Part shown: positions 1-7,406 of the stretch, piece after piece
Layout of the letters: each line of letters begins with the position of its first letter
Position numbering within the stretch: position 1 is the stretch's first letter
Source of the DNA: Bacillota bacterium
GTDB taxonomy: Bacteria > Bacillota > Clostridia > Lachnospirales > Lachnospiraceae
Direction: 5' to 3'
Assembly (NCBI GenBank): GCA_023421505.1
Contig: JAEZTJ010000093.1
Span: 62,001-126,000, forward strand
DNA: 64,000 nucleotides
Program-made: the position numbers and the translations under genes
Notes under the pieces: generated by a model
What the model was told of the DNA's origin: nothing
Databases searched by the model: none
Seen by the model: only the letters and a program-made list of their open reading frames with translations

Positions 1-377
1 CCGCTTCCCGATTGAACATTCTAATACCAAAAAGTAACAACTAAAACTATATCTTTCCAACCGTTTAATTTTTTAGTATCCAGATGCTACTTCTTATACT
101 CTGATAAGTAGTCTTTCCGAATTACAAAAGTGCCTAGCTCAAGCTTATTTGAGGTTGGTTTACAAGACTTTTCAGCTGTTTAGTCTGAAGCCTTAGGATT
201 GTTGAGCGCTGCCTGTGCTGTCCTCAATGAAAACATAACTATCAATTGCAGCTGAAATTATTGATATAACTGAAATATTAAAAACATCCCGTAGATTTTA
301 ATTAGTATTTTATCCCATTTTCTCTTAATTGATTTTCTACTTTTTCAGCGAACAGTGATTGAAAATTATAATCATCA
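1..377. other. Intergenic stretch left of the Rrf2 gene, with a degenerate ppdK-tail repeat
   Basis: No intact gene is visible. Positions about 175-240 contain a degraded copy of the repeat that ends ppdK (core cctgtgctg, followed by the caatgaaaac extension also found at 2785-2795). Positions 302-377 hold an open tail that could be the lost C-terminus of the Rrf2 protein read in another frame. Confidence 0.5.
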
Positions 378-881
378 CTAATTTCCTTTATTACCAAACC
401 ATTCAATCATGGCTTTTTCCATATCTGTCGGAAGCTTTTTTTTATAAACCTCATCATACAGCCATGCCAAGGTCTTATTACTTAAATATTTTCTCATTTC
501 ATTCTCTGCATCCAGCATTACAACCTTTATCAGACAAGGACACTTAGTATAGGTATCTGGCAAATTATCTTTATCTAAAAGTATATTGTTTTGTCTAATT
601 TCTGCACATTGAAAAAATGCTTCGTTTCCTTCTATTGCTTCAACAACATCCCAAAACGTAATTTCATCTGCGCTGCGAGCCAGTGCATAACCACCTTTTG
701 CACCCGGTAAGGATTTAATAATACCTGACTTACTTAATTTTGCATATACTTTTGATAAATAGGTTTCCGAGATACCTTGAAATGTTGCTAAATCTCTTAT
801 TCCGACAGATTTACCTCCTTCAGTATTTACCATATATAATAAGCAATGTATTGCATATTCTACTCCAATTGAAAATTTCAT
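378..881 (-). CDS. Rrf2-family transcriptional regulator
   Basis: An Rrf2-family winged-helix regulator of 167 residues. The N-terminal half carries the family pattern, with the recognition helix around ISETYLSKVYAKL and the wing around PGAKGGYALAR. Three cysteines (C92, C114, C116) lie in the region where IscR and related members bind an Fe-S cluster, so redox or Fe-S sensing is likely but inferred. I chose the ATG at 881 because a GGAG lies 7 nt upstream; the ATG at 887 is almost on top of it. The gene is divergent from the flavin-type gene at 1088, which it probably controls. Removing one T at the stop (gene-sense AATTAGTGAT) would add about 26 plausible residues ending at 302, so the C-terminus may be truncated by a frameshift. 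Confidence 0.85.
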   Translation of the reverse strand: MKFSIGVEYAIHCLLYMVNTEGGKSVGIRDLATFQGISETYLSKVYAKLSKSGIIKSLPGAKGGYALARSADEITFWDVVEAIEGNEAFFQCAEIRQNNILLDKDNLPDTYTKCPCLIKVVMLDAENEMRKYLSNKTLAWLYDEVYKKKLPTDMEKAMIEWFGNKGN

Positions 882-1087
882 TTTCATACTCCTTTGATAT
901 AAAGCCTTTTATCATTCATTAATAATAACTTATTATTTTTTCTTATTCAAGATAATTATACTGTGTCAAATATATATTCCCGTACATAATTAATTCTATT
1001 GACAATAGGTTTGCTAATACGATATTATTAACGACAGTAATTATCCACGATATATATTGTCTATAATAATGAAAGAAGGATTATAAA

Positions 1088-1462
1088 ATGCTTACAGAAA
1101 AATTTTATGAGGTACTAAATCACGAAGGAGTAGTTTCAATCGTGTCCTGGGGGGAAGATGAAGCGCATGTAACCTGCACATGGAATTCCTACTTAGTTGT
1201 AACAGCAGATGAAAGAATTTTAATTCCTGCAGCCGGTATGAACAGTACTGAAAAAGATGTTAATCATAATGATAAAATAAAGCTTACATTAGGTGCCAGG
1301 GAAGTTATGGGTCGTAATAACTATCAAGGAACAGGTTTTGAAATTGGAGGAAATGCAAAATTCCTTACCAAGGGTTCTAAATATGATATGATGAAAGAAA
1401 AATACCCATTTTTAAACAGAGTGTTAGAGATAACAGTTACATCAGCAAAACAATTACTTTAA
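1088..1462 (+). CDS. Pyridoxamine 5'-phosphate oxidase-like flavin-binding protein
   Basis: A 124-residue single-domain protein of the FMN-binding split-barrel (pyridoxamine 5'-phosphate oxidase-like) type. The start fits an AAGAAGGA ribosome-binding site. The pattern VTCTWNSYLVV, then ILIPAAGMNSTEKDV, then LTLGAREVMGRNNYQGTGFEIGG resembles clostridial members of this superfamily. Substrate and reaction cannot be read from sequence; FMN or a related cofactor is expected from the fold. The gene is divergent from the Rrf2 regulator, with a TTGACA at 999-1004 between them, and is followed by a strong terminator, so it is monocistronic. A redox or flavin role under Rrf2 control is inference. Confidence 0.75.
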   Translation: MLTEKFYEVLNHEGVVSIVSWGEDEAHVTCTWNSYLVVTADERILIPAAGMNSTEKDVNHNDKIKLTLGAREVMGRNNYQGTGFEIGGNAKFLTKGSKYDMMKEKYPFLNRVLEITVTSAKQLL

Positions 1463-1476
1463 ACTGAGCATTATTA

Positions 1477-1505
1477 CGAAAGGCAGCCCTTCGGACTGCC
1501 TTTCG
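1477..1505 (+). terminator. Rho-independent terminator of the flavin-type gene
   Basis: A perfect 10-bp stem (CGAAAGGCAG / CTGCCTTTCG) around a 9-nt loop containing TTCG, followed by an A/T-rich tract. It lies 15 bp after the stop codon. Confidence 0.85.
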
Positions 1506-1547
1506 TAAATTTTAATTTACAATCTTATGATAAGCTCCATAAAACCA

Positions 1548-1592
1548 CCTTAAAAAAGCGTATTACCATTTACATGATAAGGCTATTGTGAT
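1548..1592 (-). repeat. Degenerate terminator-like repeat
   Basis: The segment around tattaccatttacatgataa resembles the terminator hairpin that follows ppdK (taccattttacatgata) but the stem is decayed. It lies after the 3' end of the AraC/VOC gene in that gene's direction, so it may be a remnant of the same boundary repeat. Confidence 0.3.
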
Positions 1593-1718
1593 AAACAATC
1601 TTCAATAATGTTCCTTTTGTATAGCACGGGCCGTATCCATATTTATAAAAATCCACAGTATCATTTCATTCTTACGAAAATTCTTTTTAGAGCTTGCATT
1701 ATACTCATTTTATTCTGC

Positions 1719-2507
1719 TTATTCAAAGAAGGTAAGAATGCTTCCATCAATAGTGGTAACTGAACAAGTTTTTCCACCCCAAGGTTGTACCTCAACATCT
1801 GTAAGCTCATTCCAGCCACGACTCTTAACAAATGCATACAATTGCTCTACTCCTTGAACAAGCATAAATCCTACCATTTGTTTTACAGGCTCACCAAAAA
1901 ACATATGAATACCTGTAAATGGTGCTATGTGTAACGATTCGATTTCAATCGGAATATTATTTACACATCCGTAAGTTCCCTCATTCAATTCGTTGCGCGC
2001 TTCTATCTGACCATACCACCCTAGTATATCTGTAAACCATCTTAATGTTCTATCCATATCCTTTGTATAATATACCGCACCTGTTTCCTTAACAAGATAA
2101 CCTCTTTCTCCTAAATTCCCAAGCATAATTTTACCTCCTGTTATATTTTTTATTAACGAGATTTTTGTAAATGCTTTTAGATTAGCTTTATTCTTCCTTG
2201 CAGCAATCGGAGAAATTCCATAAAATCTTGTAAATGCTTTTGAAAATCCTTCTGCAGAATCATAGCAATACTTCATTGCTATATTTAAAATAGTTTGTTC
2301 CGTATCTGCTATATCATATCCAGCTTGAGTCAATCTTCTGTTTCTAATATACTCTCCAACCGTACAGCCACAAAGGGCAGAAAACATTTTCTGAAAATAA
2401 AATGATGAAACAAATTGATGCCCTGATAATATATCAGCGTCAATTTCTTCATGGATATTTAACTCAATCTCTTCGATTGCATTCTGTACTATATTTATCC
2501 AATCCAT
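1719..2507 (-). CDS. AraC-type regulator fused to a VOC (glyoxalase/bleomycin-resistance) domain
   Basis: A 262-residue two-domain protein. Residues about 5-105 are an AraC/XylS double helix-turn-helix (YFQKMFSALCGCTVGEYIRNRR, then GFSKAFTRFYGISP). After a linker, residues about 130-262 look like a vicinal-oxygen-chelate domain (AVYYTKDMDRTLRWFTDILGW at the first strand-helix unit and a late GSILTFFE strand). The domain order suggests a ligand-responsive regulator, but the ligand is unknown and metal residues were not all assigned. The start has GAGGTGAGAGA before ATG. It is a stand-alone gene followed and preceded by boundary-repeat copies. Confidence 0.8.
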   Translation of the reverse strand: MDWINIVQNAIEEIELNIHEEIDADILSGHQFVSSFYFQKMFSALCGCTVGEYIRNRRLTQAGYDIADTEQTILNIAMKYCYDSAEGFSKAFTRFYGISPIAARKNKANLKAFTKISLIKNITGGKIMLGNLGERGYLVKETGAVYYTKDMDRTLRWFTDILGWYGQIEARNELNEGTYGCVNNIPIEIESLHIAPFTGIHMFFGEPVKQMVGFMLVQGVEQLYAFVKSRGWNELTDVEVQPWGGKTCSVTTIDGSILTFFE

Positions 2508-2655
2508 TCTCTCACCTCGCTTTATTACATATTAACAGATGATAAATTACTTTTCATGAATATACTTGCACATAATTGTCTGGAAACAGAGAATAAACGA
2601 TTACTCCTGTAATAAATTCTTATTTCTGTCCATTATTTTATCATATCCTAACCTT
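2508..2655. other. Upstream region of the AraC/VOC gene
   Basis: A/T-rich intergenic DNA with no open frame that looks coding. It must contain the promoter of the AraC/VOC gene, but no clear -35/-10 pair was identified. Confidence 0.4.
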
Positions 2656-2793
2656 AAAAGCACCCTACCATTTCAGATAGGGTGCCATTTATATACCTTA
2701 TTCGTTATTCAATAAAGTCTAGCCTTAGTCAAACCAACAAAAACGTTGAAATCTCAACACTATTTTGAATTCAAAACAGCCTGTGCTGCTGCA
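2656..2793 (-). repeat. ppdK-tail boundary repeat, copy B
   Basis: Read on the minus strand, this carries codons matching the end of ppdK (AAAQAVLNSK, stop), a 3' UTR with the GGTTTGACTAAGGCTAGACT segment, and the terminator hairpin at 2660-2685 (gcaccctacc / gatagggtgc). It is colinear with 8704-8844. The match to ppdK stops near 2790 and is replaced by caatgaaaacaca. Just beyond, 2860-2866 has a TATAAT-type box like the toxin promoter next to copy C, so the duplicated unit may have been longer. Confidence 0.85.
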
Positions 2794-2905
2794 ATGAAAA
2801 CACAGTGACTAATTAATTGGCACAAAATTCATTTTGCAAATATGCGCACGTTTAGTAGTTTGGTATAATTTGTATAAGAAGTTACCTTGATTACAATGAT
2901 TTTGT

Positions 2906-4288
2906 CTACACAACATCAGGGTCGAACTCTATGCGCTCTTCAATTGGCGTATCCATAATCCTTCGTTTACATAAAAGCCATAGACACATACCTACCACAC
3001 ACGCACAAAACTCTGATGCAGTCATCGCCCAGATAACGCCATCCAGCCCAAACAGCGCGTTCCCGGCAATAATAACGGGAATTAGGGCCATTCCCCTTGC
3101 GACAGACATTACATTGGATTGTATTCCTTTTCCAAAAGCTTGAAATATACTTGTGAACATTCCCGAAAGTCCGGCAAATAAAGTGGATGCGAGCAGTGCA
3201 GTCAAAATTTCCTTGCCCACCCCAATTACATTCGGGTCAAAGCTAAACAAGCCTATTACTTGTGTGCGCAATACAAACAAGATAACAGCAATTCCCGAAA
3301 CAATTCCTACAAGATATATAGTGGTTGTCTTGAGCACCTTACCCAGCCGTTCAGTATTGCCTGCCGCGTAGGAAAAAGCGATAAGCGGAACCACTCCCAT
3401 ATAAAGCCCCATACCGATAAAGTCCGAAATCTGGCACAAACGGTTTGCTACTCCAAATGCCGCTACCACATAATCACCATACATCATGGCATAGTTGTTG
3501 AATAAAAGGCTTGAGATAATCAAAAAGCAGGATAAAAGAAATGCAGATACCCCAATCTTGAAAATATTACCCAGAATATTGCCTGTCGGTCTAAAATCCT
3601 TTATTAGTATGCTTTGCACAGAACTTTTCCTGTGTAAATACCAGACATAGTACATAACTGCACATACATTTCCAATTACTGTAGCAATTGCAGCCCCCAT
3701 CACGCCCATACCAAATGGGAAAATGAAAATGGGGTCAAGAATGATGTTGACTACTACGCTGATAATCATTCCTATCATGGATTCTTTTGCGGCTCCCTCA
3801 CCTCGTACAGTTTGTCCAAGCGTAAAATCAGCTACCATGAATGGTGCGCCAACAACAAAAGGCAGTATATAATCTAGGGTAGGAGTAAAGGCTTCTCCGG
3901 TTGCTCCCAAAACTTTCAGTATGGGATTCAAAAATGGTAAGCAGATAATTGCATACAGCACCCCTGTCAATAATGACAGATAAAAGTTTACAGCGGATAC
4001 TTTTTTTACGCCTTCTATGTTTTTTTCACCAAGTAGACGTGAAATGTAGGTACTGCCACCAGTACCAAATAGTTCTCCTAGAGCCATTAATATAGTGGTA
4101 AATGGTAAAGCCAGCGTAATAGCTGCCAACGATGAGGTATTATTTAACAAGCCTATAAAATAGGCATCTGTAATATTGTAAATCATGTTAACAACCATAC
4201 CAAGTATCATTGGAATTGCCATGTGAAGAATTGCTTTGGATACTGGGGCTTTTTCAAGATAATACATTGCATTATTTGTGTTGTTCAT
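2906..4288 (-). CDS. MATE-family multidrug efflux transporter
   Basis: About 460 residues with 12 predicted membrane helices and the two-repeat organisation of MATE (DinF/NorM type) exporters. The early PMILGMVVNMIYNITDAYFIGLL stretch includes the conserved helix-1 region, and a GEGAAKESM loop lies between the halves. It likely exports cationic drugs or metabolites by Na+ or H+ antiport; the substrate is unknown. The ATG at 4288 is preferred because the GGAG lies 9 nt upstream, whereas the ATG at 4297 directly abuts it. It follows the marR gene by 58 bp, and a perfect palindrome lies between them. Confidence 0.92.
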   Translation of the reverse strand: MNNTNNAMYYLEKAPVSKAILHMAIPMILGMVVNMIYNITDAYFIGLLNNTSSLAAITLALPFTTILMALGELFGTGGSTYISRLLGEKNIEGVKKVSAVNFYLSLLTGVLYAIICLPFLNPILKVLGATGEAFTPTLDYILPFVVGAPFMVADFTLGQTVRGEGAAKESMIGMIISVVVNIILDPIFIFPFGMGVMGAAIATVIGNVCAVMYYVWYLHRKSSVQSILIKDFRPTGNILGNIFKIGVSAFLLSCFLIISSLLFNNYAMMYGDYVVAAFGVANRLCQISDFIGMGLYMGVVPLIAFSYAAGNTERLGKVLKTTTIYLVGIVSGIAVILFVLRTQVIGLFSFDPNVIGVGKEILTALLASTLFAGLSGMFTSIFQAFGKGIQSNVMSVARGMALIPVIIAGNALFGLDGVIWAMTASEFCACVVGMCLWLLCKRRIMDTPIEERIEFDPDVV

Positions 4289-4309
4289 ATGAAACATCTC
4301 CTTTGTTTT

Positions 4310-4323
4310 GGTAGAATTCTACC
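4310..4323. promoter_or_regulatory. Palindromic MarR operator between marR and the MATE gene
   Basis: A perfect 14-bp palindrome, GGTAGAATTCTACC, 22 bp upstream of the MATE start. A near-identical site sits in the marR promoter at 4831-4843, which supports binding by the adjacent MarR protein. Confidence 0.65.
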
Positions 4324-4346
4324 TATTTAAGCAAAAGAAAGCGCTG

Positions 4347-4784
4347 TTACACGCAGTTGTTTAAACCTATGTTTTCATAAGCTTTTTGCAACATCTCTAA
4401 AAAGGCTTTCTTCTGTTCGTCTGTAAAACCTTGTAATAGCTTTTGCTCAGTTTCTTCAAATACAGTTTCCATTTCGTTTATTAATTTCATTGCCTTTGCA
4501 GTAATATTTATCTGCATGGTACGTCCATCTTCATCACCTTGCTGCCGTAATATAAATTCACTTTTTTCAAGCCCGTTAAGTAAACTGGTAACAGATGGAC
4601 CGCTTATTCCTATCGCTTTTGAGAGTGCTTTACGGCTGATTTCTTTTCCACTCTCTATCCTGTCGTGTATATCACCGAGTAGCCGAGCCTGTTGATTAGT
4701 GATACCATAAGTAATTAGATTTTGGTCGTTGGTATAACGCATTCCAAAAGCAATTGAACGAATATAATAGTCGTAACCACTCAT
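4347..4784 (-). CDS. MarR-family transcriptional regulator
   Basis: A 145-residue winged-helix repressor of the MarR family. The DNA-binding core is near residues 45-95 (GKEISRKALSKAIGISGPSVTSLLNGLEKSEFI, then QQGDEDGRTMQINIT as the wing). The start is supported by GGAGGTG 5 nt upstream. It is the first gene of a two-gene unit with the MATE exporter, and the promoter contains palindromes that are good candidate binding sites. Autoregulated, drug-inducible control of the exporter is the likely arrangement, by analogy with other MarR/exporter pairs. Confidence 0.9.
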   Translation of the reverse strand: MSGYDYYIRSIAFGMRYTNDQNLITYGITNQQARLLGDIHDRIESGKEISRKALSKAIGISGPSVTSLLNGLEKSEFILRQQGDEDGRTMQINITAKAMKLINEMETVFEETEQKLLQGFTDEQKKAFLEMLQKAYENIGLNNCV

Positions 4785-4822
4785 TTTTTCACCTCCAATA
4801 ATTAAGTTTAATTCTACTTAAT

Positions 4823-4851
4823 AGTATATAGGTAGAGTTCTACTTTGTCAA
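4823..4851 (-). promoter_or_regulatory. marR-MATE promoter with embedded operator
   Basis: On the minus strand, TTGACA (4851-4846) and TATACT (4828-4823) are separated by 17 bp. The spacer contains the palindrome GTAGAACTCTAC (4832-4843), matching the second copy at 4310-4323. A third half-site (attctactt) is at 4811-4819. Confidence 0.75.
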
Positions 4852-4865
4852 GAGGATTTATTATT

Positions 4866-4934
4866 AAGAGCACCTTACCATTTTCATGATAGGATGCCCT
4901 ACTATATTTTCGCTGTTATTCAAAACAGTTTATT
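4866..4934 (-). repeat. Degenerate ppdK-tail repeat, copy A
   Basis: The hairpin agcaccttacc / gataggatgc and the following gttattcaaaacag match the terminator and ppdK-tail ends of the better copies, but the middle UTR is missing. It lies after the GNAT gene's 3' end, between two cassettes. Confidence 0.6.
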
Positions 4935-4972
4935 TTAAATGAAACATTTGACATGTGAATCAGTTTTTTAAT

Positions 4973-5554
4973 TCAATTAACTTCTATATAAGAGTATTCA
5001 GATTTCAATATTGAATATACTTCTAAATCGACTACACCTCTACCTCTCCAATAGTTGCCTTGTCTTATTGTGCCCTCTTTCATAAATTTGTTCCGTATAA
5101 GAACCATTTTTGATTTTTCATTTTGAGGCATTACAAAAGCCTGAATCCGATTAACATCTATTTCATTAAAAAGATATTTAAGTAGTAGCGCTGTCGTCTT
5201 GGTTGCTATACCTTGTCCCCAATAGTTTTGATTTAATGTATATCCAATCGTGACTACACTAACTGTATTATCAAAATCAAAAACTTCAGCAACACCTACC
5301 ATTTTATTATTATCTTTCTTCAAATAAATCCCAAGATTAATAATTTTCTTTTTGTAAAAATCCCTTTCATGGTGCCCAATTATATTTTCAACAGCAGCAA
5401 TGGTTTTTCTTGGTTCCCCAGGTTTATAACGATAAAGTACTTCATTCATATTAATTTCTGCATAATCATTCAAATCCTGTTTCTCGACTTGCTTCAATAA
5501 TATATCATCGTCTTCTATTTTTGGAAAATTCTTAAACATTTTATTATAATGCAT
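4973..5554 (-). CDS. GNAT-family N-acetyltransferase (RimJ/RimL type)
   Basis: A 193-residue GNAT acetyltransferase. The acetyl-CoA-binding motif is visible as LNQNYWGQGIATKTTALLLKYLF (about residues 125-150), followed by NRIQAFVMPQNEKSKMVLIRNKFMKEG, the typical motif B of RimJ/RimL-like enzymes that modify protein N-termini or small molecules. The substrate is unknown. The start is preceded by AGGAGAAGAAAG. It is a stand-alone gene with a MITE-like element immediately upstream. Confidence 0.85.
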   Translation of the reverse strand: MHYNKMFKNFPKIEDDDILLKQVEKQDLNDYAEINMNEVLYRYKPGEPRKTIAAVENIIGHHERDFYKKKIINLGIYLKKDNNKMVGVAEVFDFDNTVSVVTIGYTLNQNYWGQGIATKTTALLLKYLFNEIDVNRIQAFVMPQNEKSKMVLIRNKFMKEGTIRQGNYWRGRGVVDLEVYSILKSEYSYIEVN

Positions 5555-5573
5555 CTTTCTTCTCCTTTTACTT

Positions 5574-5748
5574 TATATCTGGTTTTAGGTAATTGCGAAA
5601 CTCAATAATTGTAAGTATTGTATACACAGCATATACTATTCCGGAGCGGAAGTTAAGCTCATATGAGCGTTGAAGCGAAGGAATAGTATATGCTGTGTAT
5701 ACAATTAGTGAAACTATATCGTTTCGCAATTATCTATATATCTGGTTT
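5574..5748. mobile_element. MITE-like element 1 with 12-bp target duplication
   Basis: The element spans 5586-5736, with 16-bp terminal inverted repeats (taggtaattgcgaaac / gtttcgcaattatcta, one mismatch). It is flanked by a perfect 12-bp direct repeat, tatatctggttt, at 5574-5585 and 5737-5748. The interior is a long imperfect palindrome (tgtatacacagcatatactattcc... its reverse complement) around a small core. It encodes nothing. Its right end reaches into the 3' end of the AraC-type gene and supplies that gene's stop codon. Confidence 0.9.
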
Positions 5749-6674
5749 ATCTCTTTTATACATGGCATATACCAGTCAAGAATCAACTTATCTGCACCGT
5801 TATTGGCAGAATTACAATATCTTTCAAAAGTGTAAACCTCTGACCAGTAAAAGTTATTATAGTCAAGTTTATAGCCATTTTTTTGAACCATATCATTAAT
5901 AAGAATGTACGAATTATTGATGATATCATCAATGTTTTTACCCTTAACCTGTGCCTTTACGATAGTACCTTTTGGTATAATTCTGGATGCCATATTCTCC
6001 GGAACAGGGGTTCCAAGTTTAAAATATCTTCCGATAACATAGTCCTCACCAAGACTAGTATCATCCTTAAAATCAGCAGCATGTCCTATCCCAATATAAT
6101 CTTCGGTCATATCATCACATTGGAATTCTTCAAGTTCACCAAGTCTCTCCGAACAGCCCTCTTCAAAATACAACTTCCATAATTCAGGTGCTGTTTTTAC
6201 ACATTTTTCTTTCTTTGAAATGCCGATAATCATTCTTTCACCTATTTCTGAATACTCAATTTTAACTATATCCGCCATAATTCTTCTTCCTTTCATTACA
6301 TAATAAGTTTCATCGTTACTGTGAAAGGAGAAACGTCCGTATGCTCTTCTTTGGTAAATATCATTCGTAAGACTTGTTGGTGGAACACCAAAATGCTCTT
6401 TGAATGCTCTGGTAAATGAAGAATGTGAATCATAACCGGATTTTATCGCTATATCAATTACATTGATTCCGTTATTTAATATTTCAAATGCAGCTATAGA
6501 TAGCCTACGTTTACGTATATACTCATTTAATGAAATACCGCAAACATATGAGAATATTCTCTGATACAAACCGTACGGAATTCCTGTTATTCTTGAAATA
6601 TCAGCTAAATTAACATCATAAATATTACGTTCAATGTAATCGATTATAAATTCAGTTTCATCAAAACAGTTCAT
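5730..6674 (-). CDS. AraC-type regulator with GyrI-like effector-binding domain
   Basis: A 314-residue regulator. Residues about 5-105 form an AraC/XylS DNA-binding domain (LYQRIFSYVCGISLNEYIRKRR, then SSFTRAFKEHFGVPP). Residues about 135-314 resemble the GyrI-like/effector-binding domain of Rob, SoxS-partner and multidrug-sensing regulators. The ligand is unknown. The start has GGAG 8 nt upstream. The stop codon and last codon come from the end of the adjacent MITE-like element, so the native C-terminus may have been altered slightly. No target operon is adjacent, so its target is unclear. Confidence 0.85.
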   Translation of the reverse strand: MNCFDETEFIIDYIERNIYDVNLADISRITGIPYGLYQRIFSYVCGISLNEYIRKRRLSIAAFEILNNGINVIDIAIKSGYDSHSSFTRAFKEHFGVPPTSLTNDIYQRRAYGRFSFHSNDETYYVMKGRRIMADIVKIEYSEIGERMIIGISKKEKCVKTAPELWKLYFEEGCSERLGELEEFQCDDMTEDYIGIGHAADFKDDTSLGEDYVIGRYFKLGTPVPENMASRIIPKGTIVKAQVKGKNIDDIINNSYILINDMVQKNGYKLDYNNFYWSEVYTFERYCNSANNGADKLILDWYMPCIKEINQIYR

Positions 6675-6872
6675 TCATTGTTCTCCTCGTAATAATTGTA
6701 TCAGTTTGGTCATCCAACAGCTTTACTTTTTATGTACAAATAAAGTATAGATATAATCTTGATTAAATGATTAAGGGTAGTTTGGTATTTTGTAATAGAA
6801 TAATTCTATGCATAATATAGTATAGGATATCATTCTTTTTCTCAACCACTTTTATTATCCTAGAAACAACAA
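6675..6872. other. Upstream region of the AraC/GyrI gene
   Basis: A/T-rich intergenic DNA without a convincing gene. It should contain the AraC-gene promoter; none was assigned. Confidence 0.4.
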
Positions 6873-7013
6873 AACACCCTATCACTTTTGCATGATAGGG
6901 TGCCGGTATATATATTTCCTATACGTTATTTAATACAGTCTAACCTAAGTCAAACCATTTAGAAACATTGAAATCTCAATAATATTTATTGTTCAACACA
7001 GCCTGTGCTGCCC
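6873..7013 (-). repeat. ppdK-tail boundary repeat, copy C
   Basis: Read on the minus strand it carries AAQAVLNNK and a stop codon, the same residues that end ppdK, then the UTR and the terminator hairpin at 6875-6902 (caccctatc / gatagggtg). It is colinear with the authentic ppdK tail at 8704-8844. It is followed by the toxin promoter. Confidence 0.87.
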
Positions 7014-7111
7014 ACAATAAAAGTACCACTAAGATTTATATCAGAAAAGCCAATAAATCTTGATATTTCGAGTGAAACATTAGTTCAATTAATAAATTCA
7101 TTTTTTCGAAC

Positions 7112-7140
7112 TTGTGTTCTTCATGCTTCTATGGTATAAT
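7112..7140 (+). promoter_or_regulatory. Toxin gene promoter
   Basis: TTGTGT (7112-7117) and TATAAT (7135-7140) with a 17-bp spacer. Transcription would start near 7147, leaving a leader of about 75 nt ahead of the small toxin frame. Confidence 0.7.
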
Positions 7141-7191
7141 TTACCTGAGCAGTTTTATAACTGCTGGCAATCGTGTATAGGGTGGTTGGCC

Positions 7192-7215
7192 TTCATTCTA
7201 CATAGAATGGAGGTG
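7192..7215 (+). promoter_or_regulatory. Leader hairpin sequestering the toxin ribosome-binding site
   Basis: The segment cattcta / tagaatg, extended by cct / agg, forms a hairpin that buries the GGAGG at 7209-7213. Such sequestration is typical of type I toxin mRNAs. Confidence 0.65.
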
Positions 7216-7221
7216 ATGCAT

Positions 7222-7311
7222 ATGAATAATAAGTTTGATTTCAAAGACTTAATACAATTTGGTATGTTCATTATTGCATTACTGACATTTATCTATCTAA
7301 TATGTCACTAA
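7222..7311 (+). CDS. Holin-like type I toxin
   Basis: A 29-residue hydrophobic peptide (MNNKFDFKDLIQFGMFIIAL, then LTFIYLICH) with one membrane helix. The IQFGMFIIALLTFI core is characteristic of the TxpA/BsrG-related 'putative holin-like toxin' family. These insert in the inner membrane and are held off by an antisense RNA. The ATG at 7222 is chosen over upstream starts because GGAGGTG lies 6-8 nt before it and the homologous part starts there. A strong bidirectional terminator follows. Lethal or growth-arresting activity is inferred from the family. Confidence 0.85.
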   Translation: MNNKFDFKDLIQFGMFIIALLTFIYLICH

Positions 7312-7314
7312 CTT

Positions 7315-7356
7315 AAAAAACCTTCCCTGTACTTTGGCGAGTCAGGAAGGTTTTTT
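7315..7356. terminator. Bidirectional terminator of the toxin locus
   Basis: AAAAAACCTTCCTG-type stem (ccttccctg / caggaagg) flanked by A6 on the left and T6 on the right, so it can stop transcripts from both sides. This is the usual shared terminator of convergent type I loci. Confidence 0.85.
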
Positions 7357-7405
7357 ACTATAATCCACTGGCCAACCACCCTGTGGCGATTGCCTTTTCT
7401 AGTTA
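7315..7405 (-). ncRNA. Predicted antisense antitoxin RNA
   Basis: A minus-strand promoter (TTGCTA at 7434-7429, TATAAT at 7412-7407, 16-bp spacer) would drive a short transcript of about 90 nt beginning near 7400 and ending at the terminator at 7315-7356. It overlaps the 3' end of the toxin message, as expected for a RatA-like antitoxin. The exact 5' end is inferred. Confidence 0.6.
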
Positions 7406-7406
7406 T

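Larger units (their letters stand above)
7166..7394. repeat. Inverted repeat enclosing the type I toxin gene
   Basis: Left arm 7166-7191 (ggcaatcg then agggtggttggcc) and right arm 7370-7394 (ggccaaccaccct then cgattgcc) are inverted copies with a short divergent middle. Both the toxin mRNA leader and the antisense RNA leader therefore begin with the same sequence. A transcript crossing both arms could fold into a long stem. Confidence 0.8.

Noticed and set aside
7114..7221. Extended toxin reading frame starting upstream at 7114
   Set aside because: This part has no ribosome-binding site, contains the hairpin that hides the toxin site, and does not match the toxin family. The true start is 7222.
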